13,923 bases of DNA from Candidatus Limivicinus faecipullorum (GTDB lineage Bacteria > Bacillota > Clostridia > Oscillospirales > Oscillospiraceae). Both the position numbers and the translations under genes were made by a program. Position 1 is the first letter of the stretch. Each line of letters starts with the position of its first letter. This document shows positions 7,297-13,923 of this stretch, one piece after another. The DNA is taken from assembly GCA_018711755.1 (NCBI GenBank), contig DVHY01000167.1, forward strand, positions 1 through 13,923. Reading direction: 5' to 3'. The notes under the pieces are model-generated. The model was given only the letters and a program-made list of their open reading frames with translations, searched no databases and was not told where the DNA came from.

Positions 7297-7338
7297 ACAG
7301 ACTGTCGAAAGACGAAAACACACCTTGGAGGCAAAAAG

Positions 7339-8007
7339 ATGACAATACTGGAAACCAGAGATTTAAAGAAGTATTACGGCTCCGGAGAGACCCAGGTGCG
7401 GGCCCTGGACGGAGTTGATTTAAAGGTGGAGAGCGGAGAATTTGTGGCTATAGTGGGCACTTCCGGCTCCGGCAAATCCACTCTGCTGCATATGCTGGGC
7501 GGGCTGGACAGGCCCAGCTCCGGCTCGGTGTTGGTAAACGGGAGGGAGATATTCTCCCTGAAGGACGAGGAGCTGACCATATTCCGCCGCCGGAAGATAG
7601 GCTTTGTCTTCCAGTCCTATAATCTGGTGCCGGTGCTCAGTGTATATGAGAACATCGTCCTGCCGGTGGAGCTGGACGGGAGAAAGCCGGACAGGGACTA
7701 TATTCATGAGGTGATAAGCACCCTGGGTCTGGAAAAGAAGCTGGACAATCTGCCAAATCAGCTCTCCGGCGGCCAGCAGCAGCGGGTGGCCATTGCCCGG
7801 GCATTGGCGGCAAAGCCCGCCATACTCCTGGCCGACGAGCCTACCGGGAACCTGGACTCCAAAACCAGCCAGGACGTGCTCTCCCTTATGAAGGTCACCG
7901 GGCAGAAATTCTCCCAGACCATGGTGATGATAACCCACAACGAGGAGATCGCCCAGACAGCCCACCGCATCGTCCGCATCGAGGACGGGCGCATTGTCCG
8001 GCAGTGA
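7339..8007 (+). CDS. ABC transporter ATP-binding protein, MacB/LolD-type
   Basis: A 222-residue ATPase of the MacB/LolD/FtsE-like group that powers FtsX-type permeases, which are usually exporters or mechanotransmitters. It has Walker A GTSGSGKST (40-48), Q-loop Gln92 in VFQSYNLVPVLSVYENI, signature LSGGQQQ (142-148), Walker B ILLADEP with Glu167, and switch His200. The sequence ADEPTGNLDS is a hallmark of this group. The start is ATG 7339, 7 bases after GGAGG; the same frame is open back to 7261, but that extension lacks a ribosome binding site and homology. The permease gene follows after 13 bases, so the two are one transcription and functional unit. Substrate is unknown. Association with a two-component system is typical of peptide-antibiotic resistance modules but does not prove that role. 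Confidence 0.93.
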   Translation: MTILETRDLKKYYGSGETQVRALDGVDLKVESGEFVAIVGTSGSGKSTLLHMLGGLDRPSSGSVLVNGREIFSLKDEELTIFRRRKIGFVFQSYNLVPVLSVYENIVLPVELDGRKPDRDYIHEVISTLGLEKKLDNLPNQLSGGQQQRVAIARALAAKPAILLADEPTGNLDSKTSQDVLSLMKVTGQKFSQTMVMITHNEEIAQTAHRIVRIEDGRIVRQ

Positions 8008-8020
8008 GGAGGGCGGTGCA

Positions 8021-10696
8021 ATGAAAGTTGACAACGGGAAATGCATAAGGCGTCTGGGCCTCAGAGCCCTGAGAGCCGGCCGCAGCAGGAACATCGTGGC
8101 GGTGCTGGCCATAACCCTGACCGCCCTGCTCTTCACTTCCCTTATCACCATTGCCTTGTCCGTAAACGAGGGCATACAGCAGGCGGGCTTTCGCCAGGCC
8201 GGGGGCTACGCCCACGGTGGCTTCAAGTACCTCACGGAGGGGCAGTTCGATGAGCTGAAAGAGGACCCGCTTATAAGGGAGTGGGGGCTGCGGCGTTTCT
8301 TAGGTATGCCTGAAGATGTGCCTTTTAACAAGGCCCATGTGGAGCTGGGTTATTCCGATGCAAACAATGCCCACTGGATGTACTGCGACCCGGTGGAGGG
8401 GCGGCTGCCCAGGGAGGGCAGCAACGAGGCGGCCACGGACACCCGGGTCCTGGAACTGCTGGGAGTGGAGCCCCGGCTGGGGGAGAAGTTCACCATCAGC
8501 TTCATCGTGGACGGGAAACAGACCACCCAGAGCTTCACCCTCTGCGGCTGGTGGGAGTATGACGAGGCTGTTACGGCCAGCCATGTCCTGCTGCCGGAGA
8601 GCCGTGTGGATGCAGTGCTGGAGGAGCTGGACGTGGTCCCACCGGGACGGGACGGTATGACCGGCGCCTGGAACATGGACGTGATGCTGAAAAGCGGCTC
8701 CCGTTCCATTGCCGGGGATATAGCCAAAATTCTTTCCAATCACGGCTATCAGAACGAGAGCCTCAGCGCCGGGGACAACTATATCGCCACCGGGGTGAAC
8801 TGGGCCTATACCGGGGCGAAGCTGTCGGAGAACCTGGACCCGGTGACGGCGCTGATAGTCCTGGTCATCCTGGCCGTGATACTCCTAACCGGCTACCTCA
8901 TCATCTACAACGTGTTCCAGATATCCGTGGCCGGAGATATACGGTTTTACGGACTACTAAAAACCATAGGAACCACCCCGAGGCAGCTGAAGCGCATCAT
9001 CCGCATCCAGGCCCTGAGCCTGTCGGCGGCGGGCATACCCCTGGGGCTGCTGCTGGGCTGGGCAGTGGGAAGCTTGCTTGTGCCGGTGATAGTTTCCCAG
9101 CTCAGCGCTGTGGTCACCGTGGTGTCCGTAAGCCCCTGGATATTCGTTTTTTCCGCAGCCTTTGCCTTGGTGACGGTGCTCATATCCTGCCGCCGCCCCG
9201 GGCGCATGGCGGCCAGAGTCTCCCCTGTGGAGGCAGTGAGATACACCGAGGGCAGCGTATCAGCCAAAGCCCAGCGCAGAAGCAAGGGCGTGTCCCTTTT
9301 CTCCATGGCCTGGGCCAATCTGGGCCGCAGCCGGGGCAAGACCTTCATCACCGTGCTGAGCCTTTCCCTGGCGGTGCTGCTGCTGACCATGACGGTGACT
9401 CTCACCGGCAGCTTCGACATGGACAAGTATGTCTCCTACTTCACCGCCAGCGATTTCATAATCGGCAATGCGGGCCAGTTCCAGACCGGCGGAGAACATT
9501 TCAACCCGGACATAGCCCTGCCGGAAGAGGCCGTAAGCGCCATACAGGCCCAGGGCGGCATAGAGGATGGAGGGCTCGTCTATGGCCGTACCTCCGCCGT
9601 TGAAGAGTTCGTCACCGAGGAATACTACAGAAATATGCACGGTCGCTGGAACACGCCGGAGCAGCTGGACGCCATGATAGCTTTTATGGAGAGGAACGAG
9701 GAAGGCCTGCTCAGCGACACCGCCCAGATTTACGGCATGGAGGACTTTGCCTTAGGCTATCTGCAGGTGCTGGAGGGGGATCTGAGCAAGCTGGAGAATA
9801 CCGACGGGAACTACATTGCGGCGGTATACTCCGATGATGACTACGGCAACATCGAGCCGGACAGTCACTGGGCAAAGCTGGGGGACAAGATAAGTCTGCG
9901 ATATGTGGAGGAATATGAGTATTACAACGGCCGCACCGGGGAGGTCTACGGCCCCTGGGACAAGGTGCCAGCCAGCGTGGCCCAGGGGGATGATCCTATC
10001 GGCTATCGGGCGGTGAAGTACCGGGACGTGGAATACACCGTTGCGGCCCTGGTGGTGGTGCCCAACGCTCTCAGCTACGGCTACTACGGCAGCGACGAAT
10101 TCGTCATGGGGGCGGAGACCTTCATCCGGGACACCGGCACGGACTGCGTGATGTACTACGCCTTTGACACCCAGGACGATGAGGCCAACGCCGCCATGGA
10201 GAGCTTCCTTAAAGACTTCACGGAGAACGCCATGCCGGAGCTGGACTACGAGAGCAAGAGCGGCTATGCCGCCGAGTTTGAAAGTACCAGAAATATGTTC
10301 AACCTGCTGGGAGGCAGCCTCAGCTTCATCGTAGGGCTGGTAGGGGTGCTTAACTTTGTAAACGCAATATTCACCGGCATAGCTTCCCGCCGCCGGGAGC
10401 TGGCGGTGCTACAGGCCATAGGTATGACCGGCAGGCAGCTCAAGGCCATGCTGGCCGTGGAGGGTCTGCTGTACACCCTTGGCTCGGCAGGGCTGAGCGG
10501 AGCCCTCACCTTGCTGACGGCCCCGCTCATATCCCGGTCCCTGGAAAATCTCATGTGGTTTCTCAGCTACCGCTTCCGGCTTTGGCCCATATTTGCCATC
10601 CTGCCTTTCTTTGCCCTGCTGGGAATAGTCATCCCCATACTCAGCTACCGCAGCTTCTGCCGTCATTCCACCGTGGAGCGGCTGAGGCAGGAATGA
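8021..10696 (+). CDS. ABC transporter permease with two FtsX/MacB-like halves
   Basis: An 891-residue membrane protein with a duplicated architecture. The first half has membrane segment 1 (about 25-47), an extracellular domain of roughly 220 residues, and membrane segments 2-4 (about 274-296, 326-355, 372-390). The second half repeats this, with segment 5 (about 440-462), an extracellular domain of roughly 300 residues rich in Asp, Glu and Tyr, and segments 6-8 (about 763-785, 808-835, 854-877). FtsX-type coupling sequences follow segments 2 and 6: GDIRFYGLLKTIGTTPRQLK and RRRELAVLQAIGMTGRQLK. The start ATG 8021 has GAGGAGG 8 bases upstream; an in-frame TTG at 7994 inside the ATPase gene is less likely. 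It works with the preceding ATPase. Large extracellular domains suggest capture of a ligand or a partner outside the membrane. Export of an amphipathic peptide or lipid-like compound, or a defence role, is inferred. Confidence 0.9.
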   Translation: MKVDNGKCIRRLGLRALRAGRSRNIVAVLAITLTALLFTSLITIALSVNEGIQQAGFRQAGGYAHGGFKYLTEGQFDELKEDPLIREWGLRRFLGMPEDVPFNKAHVELGYSDANNAHWMYCDPVEGRLPREGSNEAATDTRVLELLGVEPRLGEKFTISFIVDGKQTTQSFTLCGWWEYDEAVTASHVLLPESRVDAVLEELDVVPPGRDGMTGAWNMDVMLKSGSRSIAGDIAKILSNHGYQNESLSAGDNYIATGVNWAYTGAKLSENLDPVTALIVLVILAVILLTGYLIIYNVFQISVAGDIRFYGLLKTIGTTPRQLKRIIRIQALSLSAAGIPLGLLLGWAVGSLLVPVIVSQLSAVVTVVSVSPWIFVFSAAFALVTVLISCRRPGRMAARVSPVEAVRYTEGSVSAKAQRRSKGVSLFSMAWANLGRSRGKTFITVLSLSLAVLLLTMTVTLTGSFDMDKYVSYFTASDFIIGNAGQFQTGGEHFNPDIALPEEAVSAIQAQGGIEDGGLVYGRTSAVEEFVTEEYYRNMHGRWNTPEQLDAMIAFMERNEEGLLSDTAQIYGMEDFALGYLQVLEGDLSKLENTDGNYIAAVYSDDDYGNIEPDSHWAKLGDKISLRYVEEYEYYNGRTGEVYGPWDKVPASVAQGDDPIGYRAVKYRDVEYTVAALVVVPNALSYGYYGSDEFVMGAETFIRDTGTDCVMYYAFDTQDDEANAAMESFLKDFTENAMPELDYESKSGYAAEFESTRNMFNLLGGSLSFIVGLVGVLNFVNAIFTGIASRRRELAVLQAIGMTGRQLKAMLAVEGLLYTLGSAGLSGALTLLTAPLISRSLENLMWFLSYRFRLWPIFAILPFFALLGIVIPILSYRSFCRHSTVERLRQE

Positions 10697-10704
10697 GAAG
10701 AAAA

Positions 10705-10735
10705 CCGCCCCATGGGGAACAAACCCATGGGGCGG
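10705..10735. repeat. Inverted repeat between permease and response regulator genes
   Basis: CCGCCCCATGGG (10705-10716) and its exact complement (10724-10735) flank a 7-base loop. The element also contains the self-complementary CCCATGGG twice, about 15 bases apart. No T-run follows on the plus strand (the next bases are AGAACTG), so it is not a normal terminator for the exporter. A TTTTCTTCT stretch follows it on the minus strand, but no minus-strand gene ends here. It could be a partial terminator, an RNA-stability element or an operator. Confidence 0.7.
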
Positions 10736-10748
10736 AGAACTGCCGGTG

Positions 10749-10777
10749 TGGAAATACATTGAGAACTGAGGTATAAT
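10749..10777 (+). promoter_or_regulatory. Promoter for the two-component genes
   Basis: TGGAAA (10749-10754) lies 17 bases before a consensus TATAAT (10772-10777), about 35 bases before the response regulator start codon. It gives the regulator and kinase their own transcription apart from the exporter. Confidence 0.6.
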
Positions 10778-10811
10778 AGCTTCAGTTTATTACATTTGAG
10801 AGGTGAAGCCC

Positions 10812-11492
10812 ATGGAGCGGATATTCCTGCTGGAGGACGACGAGGCTTTGGGCCGGGGCATTGCCATGGCTCTGGAGGGGCCTGAACAAAGGGTGATTAG
10901 AGCTCTGAGCATGGCGGAGGCGGAAAAAATATTGGCGGCCGAGAGCTTCAATCTGTTGATACTGGATGTCAACCTACCTGACGGCAGCGGCCTGGACCTG
11001 CTGCGGCGCATCCGCCGGGGAAGCGCCGTACCGGTGATACTCCTAACCGCCAATGACATGGAGCTGGATGAGGTCACGGGCCTGGAGGCCGGGGCCGACG
11101 ACTATATAACCAAGCCCTTTTCCCTGGCGGTGCTGAGAGCCAGAGTGGCGGCCCAGCTGCGCCGGGGTGAGCCCAAAGCCCGGGAAAGCCTGGAGCTGGG
11201 GCCCTTCACCTTTGACTTTCAGGCCATGGACTTTCGCCGGGAGGGAAAGGCAATAGAGCTTTCAAAAACTGAGCAGCGGCTGCTGCGGGTGCTGGTGGAA
11301 AACCGGGGCCGCACCCTGCCCAGGGCCCTGCTGGTGGACAGAGTGTGGACCGACGGGGCGGAATATGTGGATGAAAATGCCCTGTCCGTCACGGTGAAGC
11401 GGCTGCGGGGAAAGCTGGAAAAGGACCCGGCAAACCCGGAATATATAAAAACGGTGTACGGCATCGGCTACACCTGGGCGGTGAAGCCATGA
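10812..11492 (+). CDS. OmpR/PhoB-family response regulator
   Basis: A 226-residue DNA-binding response regulator. The receiver domain (about 1-115) has the acidic pair in LLEDDEAL, phosphoacceptor Asp52 in LLILDVNLPDGSG, the switch Thr in LLTAND and Lys101 in YITKPFS. The C-terminal winged-helix domain (about 125-226) shows LSKTEQRLLRVLVEN, then the recognition-helix region NALSVTVKRLRGKL and ends IKTVYGIGYTW, all classical for OmpR-type regulators. The start is ATG 10812 behind AGAGGTG. An in-frame GTG at 10803 lies within that ribosome binding site, so it is rejected. The gene overlaps the kinase by four bases (ATGA), so the pair is translationally coupled. Likely targets are its own region and the adjacent exporter promoter (inferred from position only). 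Confidence 0.96.
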   Translation: MERIFLLEDDEALGRGIAMALEGPEQRVIRALSMAEAEKILAAESFNLLILDVNLPDGSGLDLLRRIRRGSAVPVILLTANDMELDEVTGLEAGADDYITKPFSLAVLRARVAAQLRRGEPKARESLELGPFTFDFQAMDFRREGKAIELSKTEQRLLRVLVENRGRTLPRALLVDRVWTDGAEYVDENALSVTVKRLRGKLEKDPANPEYIKTVYGIGYTWAVKP

Positions 11493-12388
11493 GCGGCTAT
11501 ATCTTCGGCGGCGCGGCCCTGCTGCTGGCGGCTTTGTTTGCCCTGCTCAGCCGGCGGCGCAGCGCCCGGATAATGGACAGCCTGGACACAATGCTGACAA
11601 AAGCCATGGAGGGCGGCTTTCCGACAGAGAGTTTTGACGAGAGCCGCATGTCCGCCCTGGAGAGCCGCCTGGCCCGGTATCTCTCCGCATCCCAGGTCTC
11701 TGCCCTGAATCTTAAAAAGCAGCGGGACCAGATAAACAGTCTGATATCCGATATCTCCCACCAGACGAAGACCCCGGTGGCAAACTTGAAGCTCTACTCC
11801 CAGCTTCTGGAGGAGCAGCCCCTCAGCCCTCAGGCCAGGGACTGCGCCAGGGCGATCTCCGCTCAGACGGAGAAGCTGGAGAGCCTCATGGAGGCCCTGG
11901 TGAAAAGTTCCCGGCTGGAGACCGGGATGCTGGCCATGCACCCGGAGCGCCAGGCCATAGCTCCCATGCTCCGGCGGGCGGTGGATCAGTATATGCCCAA
12001 GGCTGAGGGGAAAGGAATAGAACTGAACCTTACGGCGGCGGAGGGCGAGGCGGTGTTTGACGCCAAGTGGACGGAAGAAGCGGTTTGCAACCTGCTGGAC
12101 AATGGGGTGAAATACACCCCGGCGGGAGGCAGGGTCACCGTAAGCAGCCGGGATTTTGAAATGTTTTCCCTCATCCAAGTCAGCGACACCGGGCCGGGCA
12201 TAGCCGAGGAGGAGCAGGCCAGGGTCTTTTCCCGCTTTTACCGGGGCGCTTCCGCCCGGGACAGGGAAGGCGTGGGCCTGGGGCTCTGTCTCACCCGCCA
12301 GATAGCCGAGAGGCAAGGGGGATATGTAAAGCTGGACAGCGCCCAGGACCGGGGCTGCCGCTTCTCCCTGTACCTGCCCAGAGAGTGA
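11489..12388 (+). CDS. Short membrane-anchored sensor histidine kinase
   Basis: A 299-residue HisKA/HATPase kinase. One hydrophobic segment (about 4-20) is followed by RRRSAR, which places the N-terminus outside and the rest in the cytoplasm. There is no extracellular domain, so there is nothing obvious to sense an external ligand. The H-box SDISHQTKTPVANL has the phosphorylated His91; the ATP-binding domain has the N box NLLDNGVKYTP (from Asn201), the G1 box DTGPGI (233-238), FSRFYRG and the G2 box GVGLGLCLT (about 261-269). Its start codon overlaps the regulator stop in ATGA. Kinases this short commonly act with an ABC transporter that does the sensing, and the FtsX-type exporter genes directly upstream fit that model; this is inference. 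A strong terminator follows at once. Confidence 0.94.
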   Translation: MSGYIFGGAALLLAALFALLSRRRSARIMDSLDTMLTKAMEGGFPTESFDESRMSALESRLARYLSASQVSALNLKKQRDQINSLISDISHQTKTPVANLKLYSQLLEEQPLSPQARDCARAISAQTEKLESLMEALVKSSRLETGMLAMHPERQAIAPMLRRAVDQYMPKAEGKGIELNLTAAEGEAVFDAKWTEEAVCNLLDNGVKYTPAGGRVTVSSRDFEMFSLIQVSDTGPGIAEEEQARVFSRFYRGASARDREGVGLGLCLTRQIAERQGGYVKLDSAQDRGCRFSLYLPRE

Positions 12389-12394
12389 TATGAC

Positions 12395-12447
12395 AGCCCC
12401 GGGCTGCGCAGTCAAAGCCTGCGCAGCCCGGGGCTCGTATTTTATTT
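12395..12447 (+). terminator. Strong rho-independent terminator after the histidine kinase
   Basis: A 17-bp perfect GC-rich stem (12395-12411 with 12419-12435) and a 7-base loop are followed on the plus strand by a T-rich tract (12436-12447, CGTATTTTATTT). It begins 6 bases after the kinase stop codon. No T-run is present on the minus strand, so it serves the two-component operon and not the convergent hydrolase gene. Confidence 0.92.
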
Positions 12448-12468
12448 GGCTTTACCCGGGGAAAGACC

Positions 12469-13173
12469 TCATGGCTCCTCAGACGGCGCTATCGCCTTGT
12501 ACACCGTCTCCGCCAGGAGCCGCGCGCCGGGGACGTTGGGGTGGCAGCCGTCCACAAAGAGCTCCTTTTTCCCGAAGAAAGCCCCGTGTACATCCACCAA
12601 CTCCAGGCCCAGCTCTTCCGCCACCCGGCGGCAGATGGGCACTACCTCATTTTCCAGCACATCCCCCTGGATGGTCCACAGCACCTTTTTCCAGAAGTGG
12701 AATACGCTGGGGGGCGTCATCAGCAGCACCCTGGGGCTGCTGCCCAGATCCATATAGCTCCGGGCCAGCTCCGTCAGGGAGCGGGCATAGCTCTCCCTGT
12801 TCCAGTTGTTGGGCTTTGAATCGTTGCTGCCCAACATTATCAGCACTATGTCCGGCTGAAAGTCCAGGCTTTTTTTGTAGAGCTTCTCCTCCGTGTAAGG
12901 GTAATCCCCGTCCTCGGAGGCGGTGCGGTTGGAAAAGCCGAAGTTTCCCACACAGTAACTCTCGCCCAGCAGCTTTTGCAGGATGCTGGGGTAGCTGTTC
13001 CACAGCTGGCCCCGGACGAAGAAGCCATAGGTGATGCTGTCCCCCACGCAGGCCACCCGGGTCTGGCCGGGTTTGGGCCGGGGCAGGATATGCAGCCGGT
13101 CCAGCATGCCCATGTACACCGCAAGGGCCAGAACAAGCAGGATTATTACGATTATAACAATTGCAGCCGTCAT
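12469..13173 (-). CDS. Membrane-anchored SGNH/GDSL-family hydrolase
   Basis: A 234-residue protein. Residues 4-21 form an N-terminal membrane anchor, followed by the SGNH hydrolase core. Block I is VACVGDSIT with nucleophile Ser46, block II is around GNFGFS (Gly79), block III is MLGSND with Asn117, and block V is DGCHPN with Asp208 and His211. All four conserved blocks are present, so it should be an active esterase or lipase-like enzyme; the substrate (acetylated glycan, lipid or other ester) cannot be told from sequence. There is no lipobox and no clear signal-peptidase site, so it is probably tethered with the catalytic domain outside. The start is ATG 13171-13173, with only a weak GGGG upstream, so translation may rely on coupling to the upstream gene that ends 19 bases earlier. 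No terminator with a T-run is evident after its stop codon. Confidence 0.9.
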   Translation of the reverse strand: MTAAIVIIVIILLVLALAVYMGMLDRLHILPRPKPGQTRVACVGDSITYGFFVRGQLWNSYPSILQKLLGESYCVGNFGFSNRTASEDGDYPYTEEKLYKKSLDFQPDIVLIMLGSNDSKPNNWNRESYARSLTELARSYMDLGSSPRVLLMTPPSVFHFWKKVLWTIQGDVLENEVVPICRRVAEELGLELVDVHGAFFGKKELFVDGCHPNVPGARLLAETVYKAIAPSEEP

Positions 13174-13192
13174 GTTGTTTCCCCGCCCGTTA

Positions 13193-13615
13193 TCAGCTCA
13201 GGACCGAGAAGAACGCTCTCAGCTCGTCCTCGCTGCGCAGCACCTTCTCCGGGGCGCCGTGGAGCATCACGTTGTCAAAGCCGTCGATAAAGCAGCGGGC
13301 GTCAGTCTTGTAGCCTATGCAGCGCTTGCCCTTGGCGTAGCAGTAGCCCAGCTCAAAGCAGGCTCCCTCGTCGGGCACCCGGCCGTCAAAGACGAAGAGC
13401 ACCGCCTCGCACCAGTCCATGTGCTCACAGTCCAGCTTAAAGAGATAGTCCCGCTTGGGCATGCCCTCTATAACGTCCGGCAGCTCCGCCACGCAGCCCC
13501 CGTCCCGCTGGGGCAGGAAGGTCTCATGGCCGCAGGAGCGGAGCACGGCGTCTATGCGCTCGTTAAAATCCCTCTCCCCCTGATTGAACAGCGGGGCCGC
13601 TATGTATATCTTCAT
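13193..13615 (-). CDS. Nucleoside 2-deoxyribosyltransferase-like protein
   Basis: A 140-residue protein of the nucleoside 2-deoxyribosyltransferase fold. It starts MKIYIAAPLFNQGERDFNERI, cut here at the family's typical N-terminal strand and helix, and has the later motif VFDGRVPDEGACFELGYCYA, in which Asp77, Asp82 and especially Glu88 correspond to the catalytic region (Glu is the nucleophile in characterised members). Known members move deoxyribose between bases or hydrolyse deoxyribonucleotides in salvage or house-cleaning; the exact reaction here is not predictable. The length is normal. The start ATG 13613-13615 has a strong AGGAGGT 8 bases upstream. It is the first gene of an operon with the SGNH hydrolase, transcribed from the promoter at 13666-13693. 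No membrane or export signal is seen, so it is cytoplasmic. Confidence 0.88.
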   Translation of the reverse strand: MKIYIAAPLFNQGERDFNERIDAVLRSCGHETFLPQRDGGCVAELPDVIEGMPKRDYLFKLDCEHMDWCEAVLFVFDGRVPDEGACFELGYCYAKGKRCIGYKTDARCFIDGFDNVMLHGAPEKVLRSEDELRAFFSVLS

Positions 13616-13665
13616 GGCTTTTTACCTCCTGAGCTTATGATGCAGACAGAAATATCCGCAGACAA

Positions 13666-13693
13666 ATTATACCATAAAAAGCCGGCTGTTCAA
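13666..13693 (-). promoter_or_regulatory. Extended -10 promoter for the deoxyribosyltransferase-hydrolase operon
   Basis: On the minus strand TTGAAC (13693-13688) is followed after 16 bases by TATAAT (13671-13666), with TGG just before it as an extended -10. Transcription should begin near 13659, about 45 bases before the ATG at 13615. Confidence 0.72.
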
Positions 13694-13703
13694 GACCGGC
13701 CTT
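13676..13703 (-). terminator. Terminator-like hairpin overlapping the promoter
   Basis: On the minus strand AAGGCCGG (13703-13696) can pair with the CCGGCTT region (13685-13678, including one G-U pair), followed by Ts. The -35 box of the adjacent promoter lies in the loop. It may end a transcript coming from the right of the window. No such gene is visible in the window, so its use is uncertain. Confidence 0.4.
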
Positions 13704-13923
13704 GCCGGCAAAAGCGGCCTGTCCTGCTCCTCCAAACCGGGGAGCAGGTAATCCGAGCCGGAGAATCTGCGGAGGACTGTAAAGGGCATCATAGCTGTTC
13801 CTCCTCAATAAATTAAAATGTAAAGGGATAAAAGTACTGGAAAGATGCCACTGAGCAGTGCTATCCGGAATAAAATATCTCCGGCTTGATGACCAGGCAG
13901 TTGTTTAGTTGTTTATAAAATTA
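13704..13923. other. Window end without a supported gene
   Basis: No credible coding frame or RNA gene is seen. The stretch holds an 8-bp inverted repeat, CCTGCTCC (13723-13730) with GGAGCAGG (13741-13748), and a short CCGGA/TCCGG pair (13865-13869, 13880-13884). From about 13800 on it is AT-rich, as expected of intergenic DNA. A regulatory region for a gene beyond the right edge is possible. Confidence 0.5.

Larger units (their letters stand above)
7003..7338. other. Divergent intergenic region between the liv leader and the exporter operon
   Basis: No coding region is supported here. The segment 7003-7220 is clearly more AT-rich than its surroundings. A minus-strand frame stays open into it as far as 7212, but it has no ribosome binding site there and I treat it as chance. 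The interval must hold the exporter promoter on the plus strand, for which two candidates are listed separately. Confidence 0.6.

Noticed and set aside
7261..7338. A 26-codon N-terminal extension of the ABC ATPase
   Set aside because: It begins at a TTG without a ribosome binding site and is unlike the family. ATG 7339 has GGAGG 7 bases upstream and begins with the usual family sequence.
12390..13034. A 214-codon plus-strand frame right after the histidine kinase
   Set aside because: It begins in the terminator hairpin and is opposite the SGNH hydrolase; Pro/Ser/Arg-rich sequence without any domain.
13031..13816. A 261-codon plus-strand frame over the hydrolase and deoxyribosyltransferase genes
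   Set aside because: It is antisense to two genes with intact catalytic motifs and runs through the promoter and hairpins at its far end.

Overview
This 13.9 kb window looks like chromosome of an anaerobic, high-GC clostridial Firmicute. An Oscillospiraceae-type gut bacterium is my best guess. The basis is the strong AGGAGG-type ribosome binding sites, a Gram-positive style lipoprotein binding protein with an acidic T/E/A-rich linker, GC-rich coding sequence that still uses ATA for Ile freely, and rho-independent terminators. The taxon is inferred from style, not from a marker gene. I see no rRNA, tRNA, CRISPR array, transposase or phage gene.

Layout. (1) 1-1607, plus strand: the end of an ACT-domain protein followed by a UPF0210/DUF711 protein. 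They form a conserved gene pair of unsettled function and end at a perfect bidirectional terminator (1641-1670). (2) 1690-6607, minus strand: a complete branched-chain amino acid type ABC importer in transcription order livJ, livH, livM, livG, livF. Two strong hairpins sit between livJ and livH, and the remaining junctions are tight or overlapping. (3) 6608-7338: a regulatory interval. On the minus strand a near-consensus promoter and a strong ribosome binding site begin an 82-codon frame whose second half is crowded with Leu, Ile and Val codons. Its stop codon lies inside a hairpin that competes with a classical terminator just before livJ. This resembles translation-controlled attenuation of the importer operon and is the most interesting part of the window.

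(4) 7339-12388, plus strand: a MacB/FtsX-type ABC transporter (ATPase plus a permease with two large extracellular domains), then, behind its own promoter, an OmpR-family response regulator and a short histidine kinase with almost no sensor domain. A strong terminator closes the group. The arrangement suggests an exporter or defence module in which the kinase takes its signal from the membrane or the transporter. (5) 12469-13615, minus strand: a two-gene operon with a nucleoside 2-deoxyribosyltransferase-like protein and a membrane-anchored SGNH/GDSL hydrolase, read from an extended -10 promoter. (6) 13700-13923 holds no gene that I can support.

How the parts relate: the liv genes make one importer, the exporter and two-component genes probably form one regulatory unit, and the two end groups look independent. 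All coordinates and motifs were read by eye. Family assignments rest on recognised motifs, and no database search was run.
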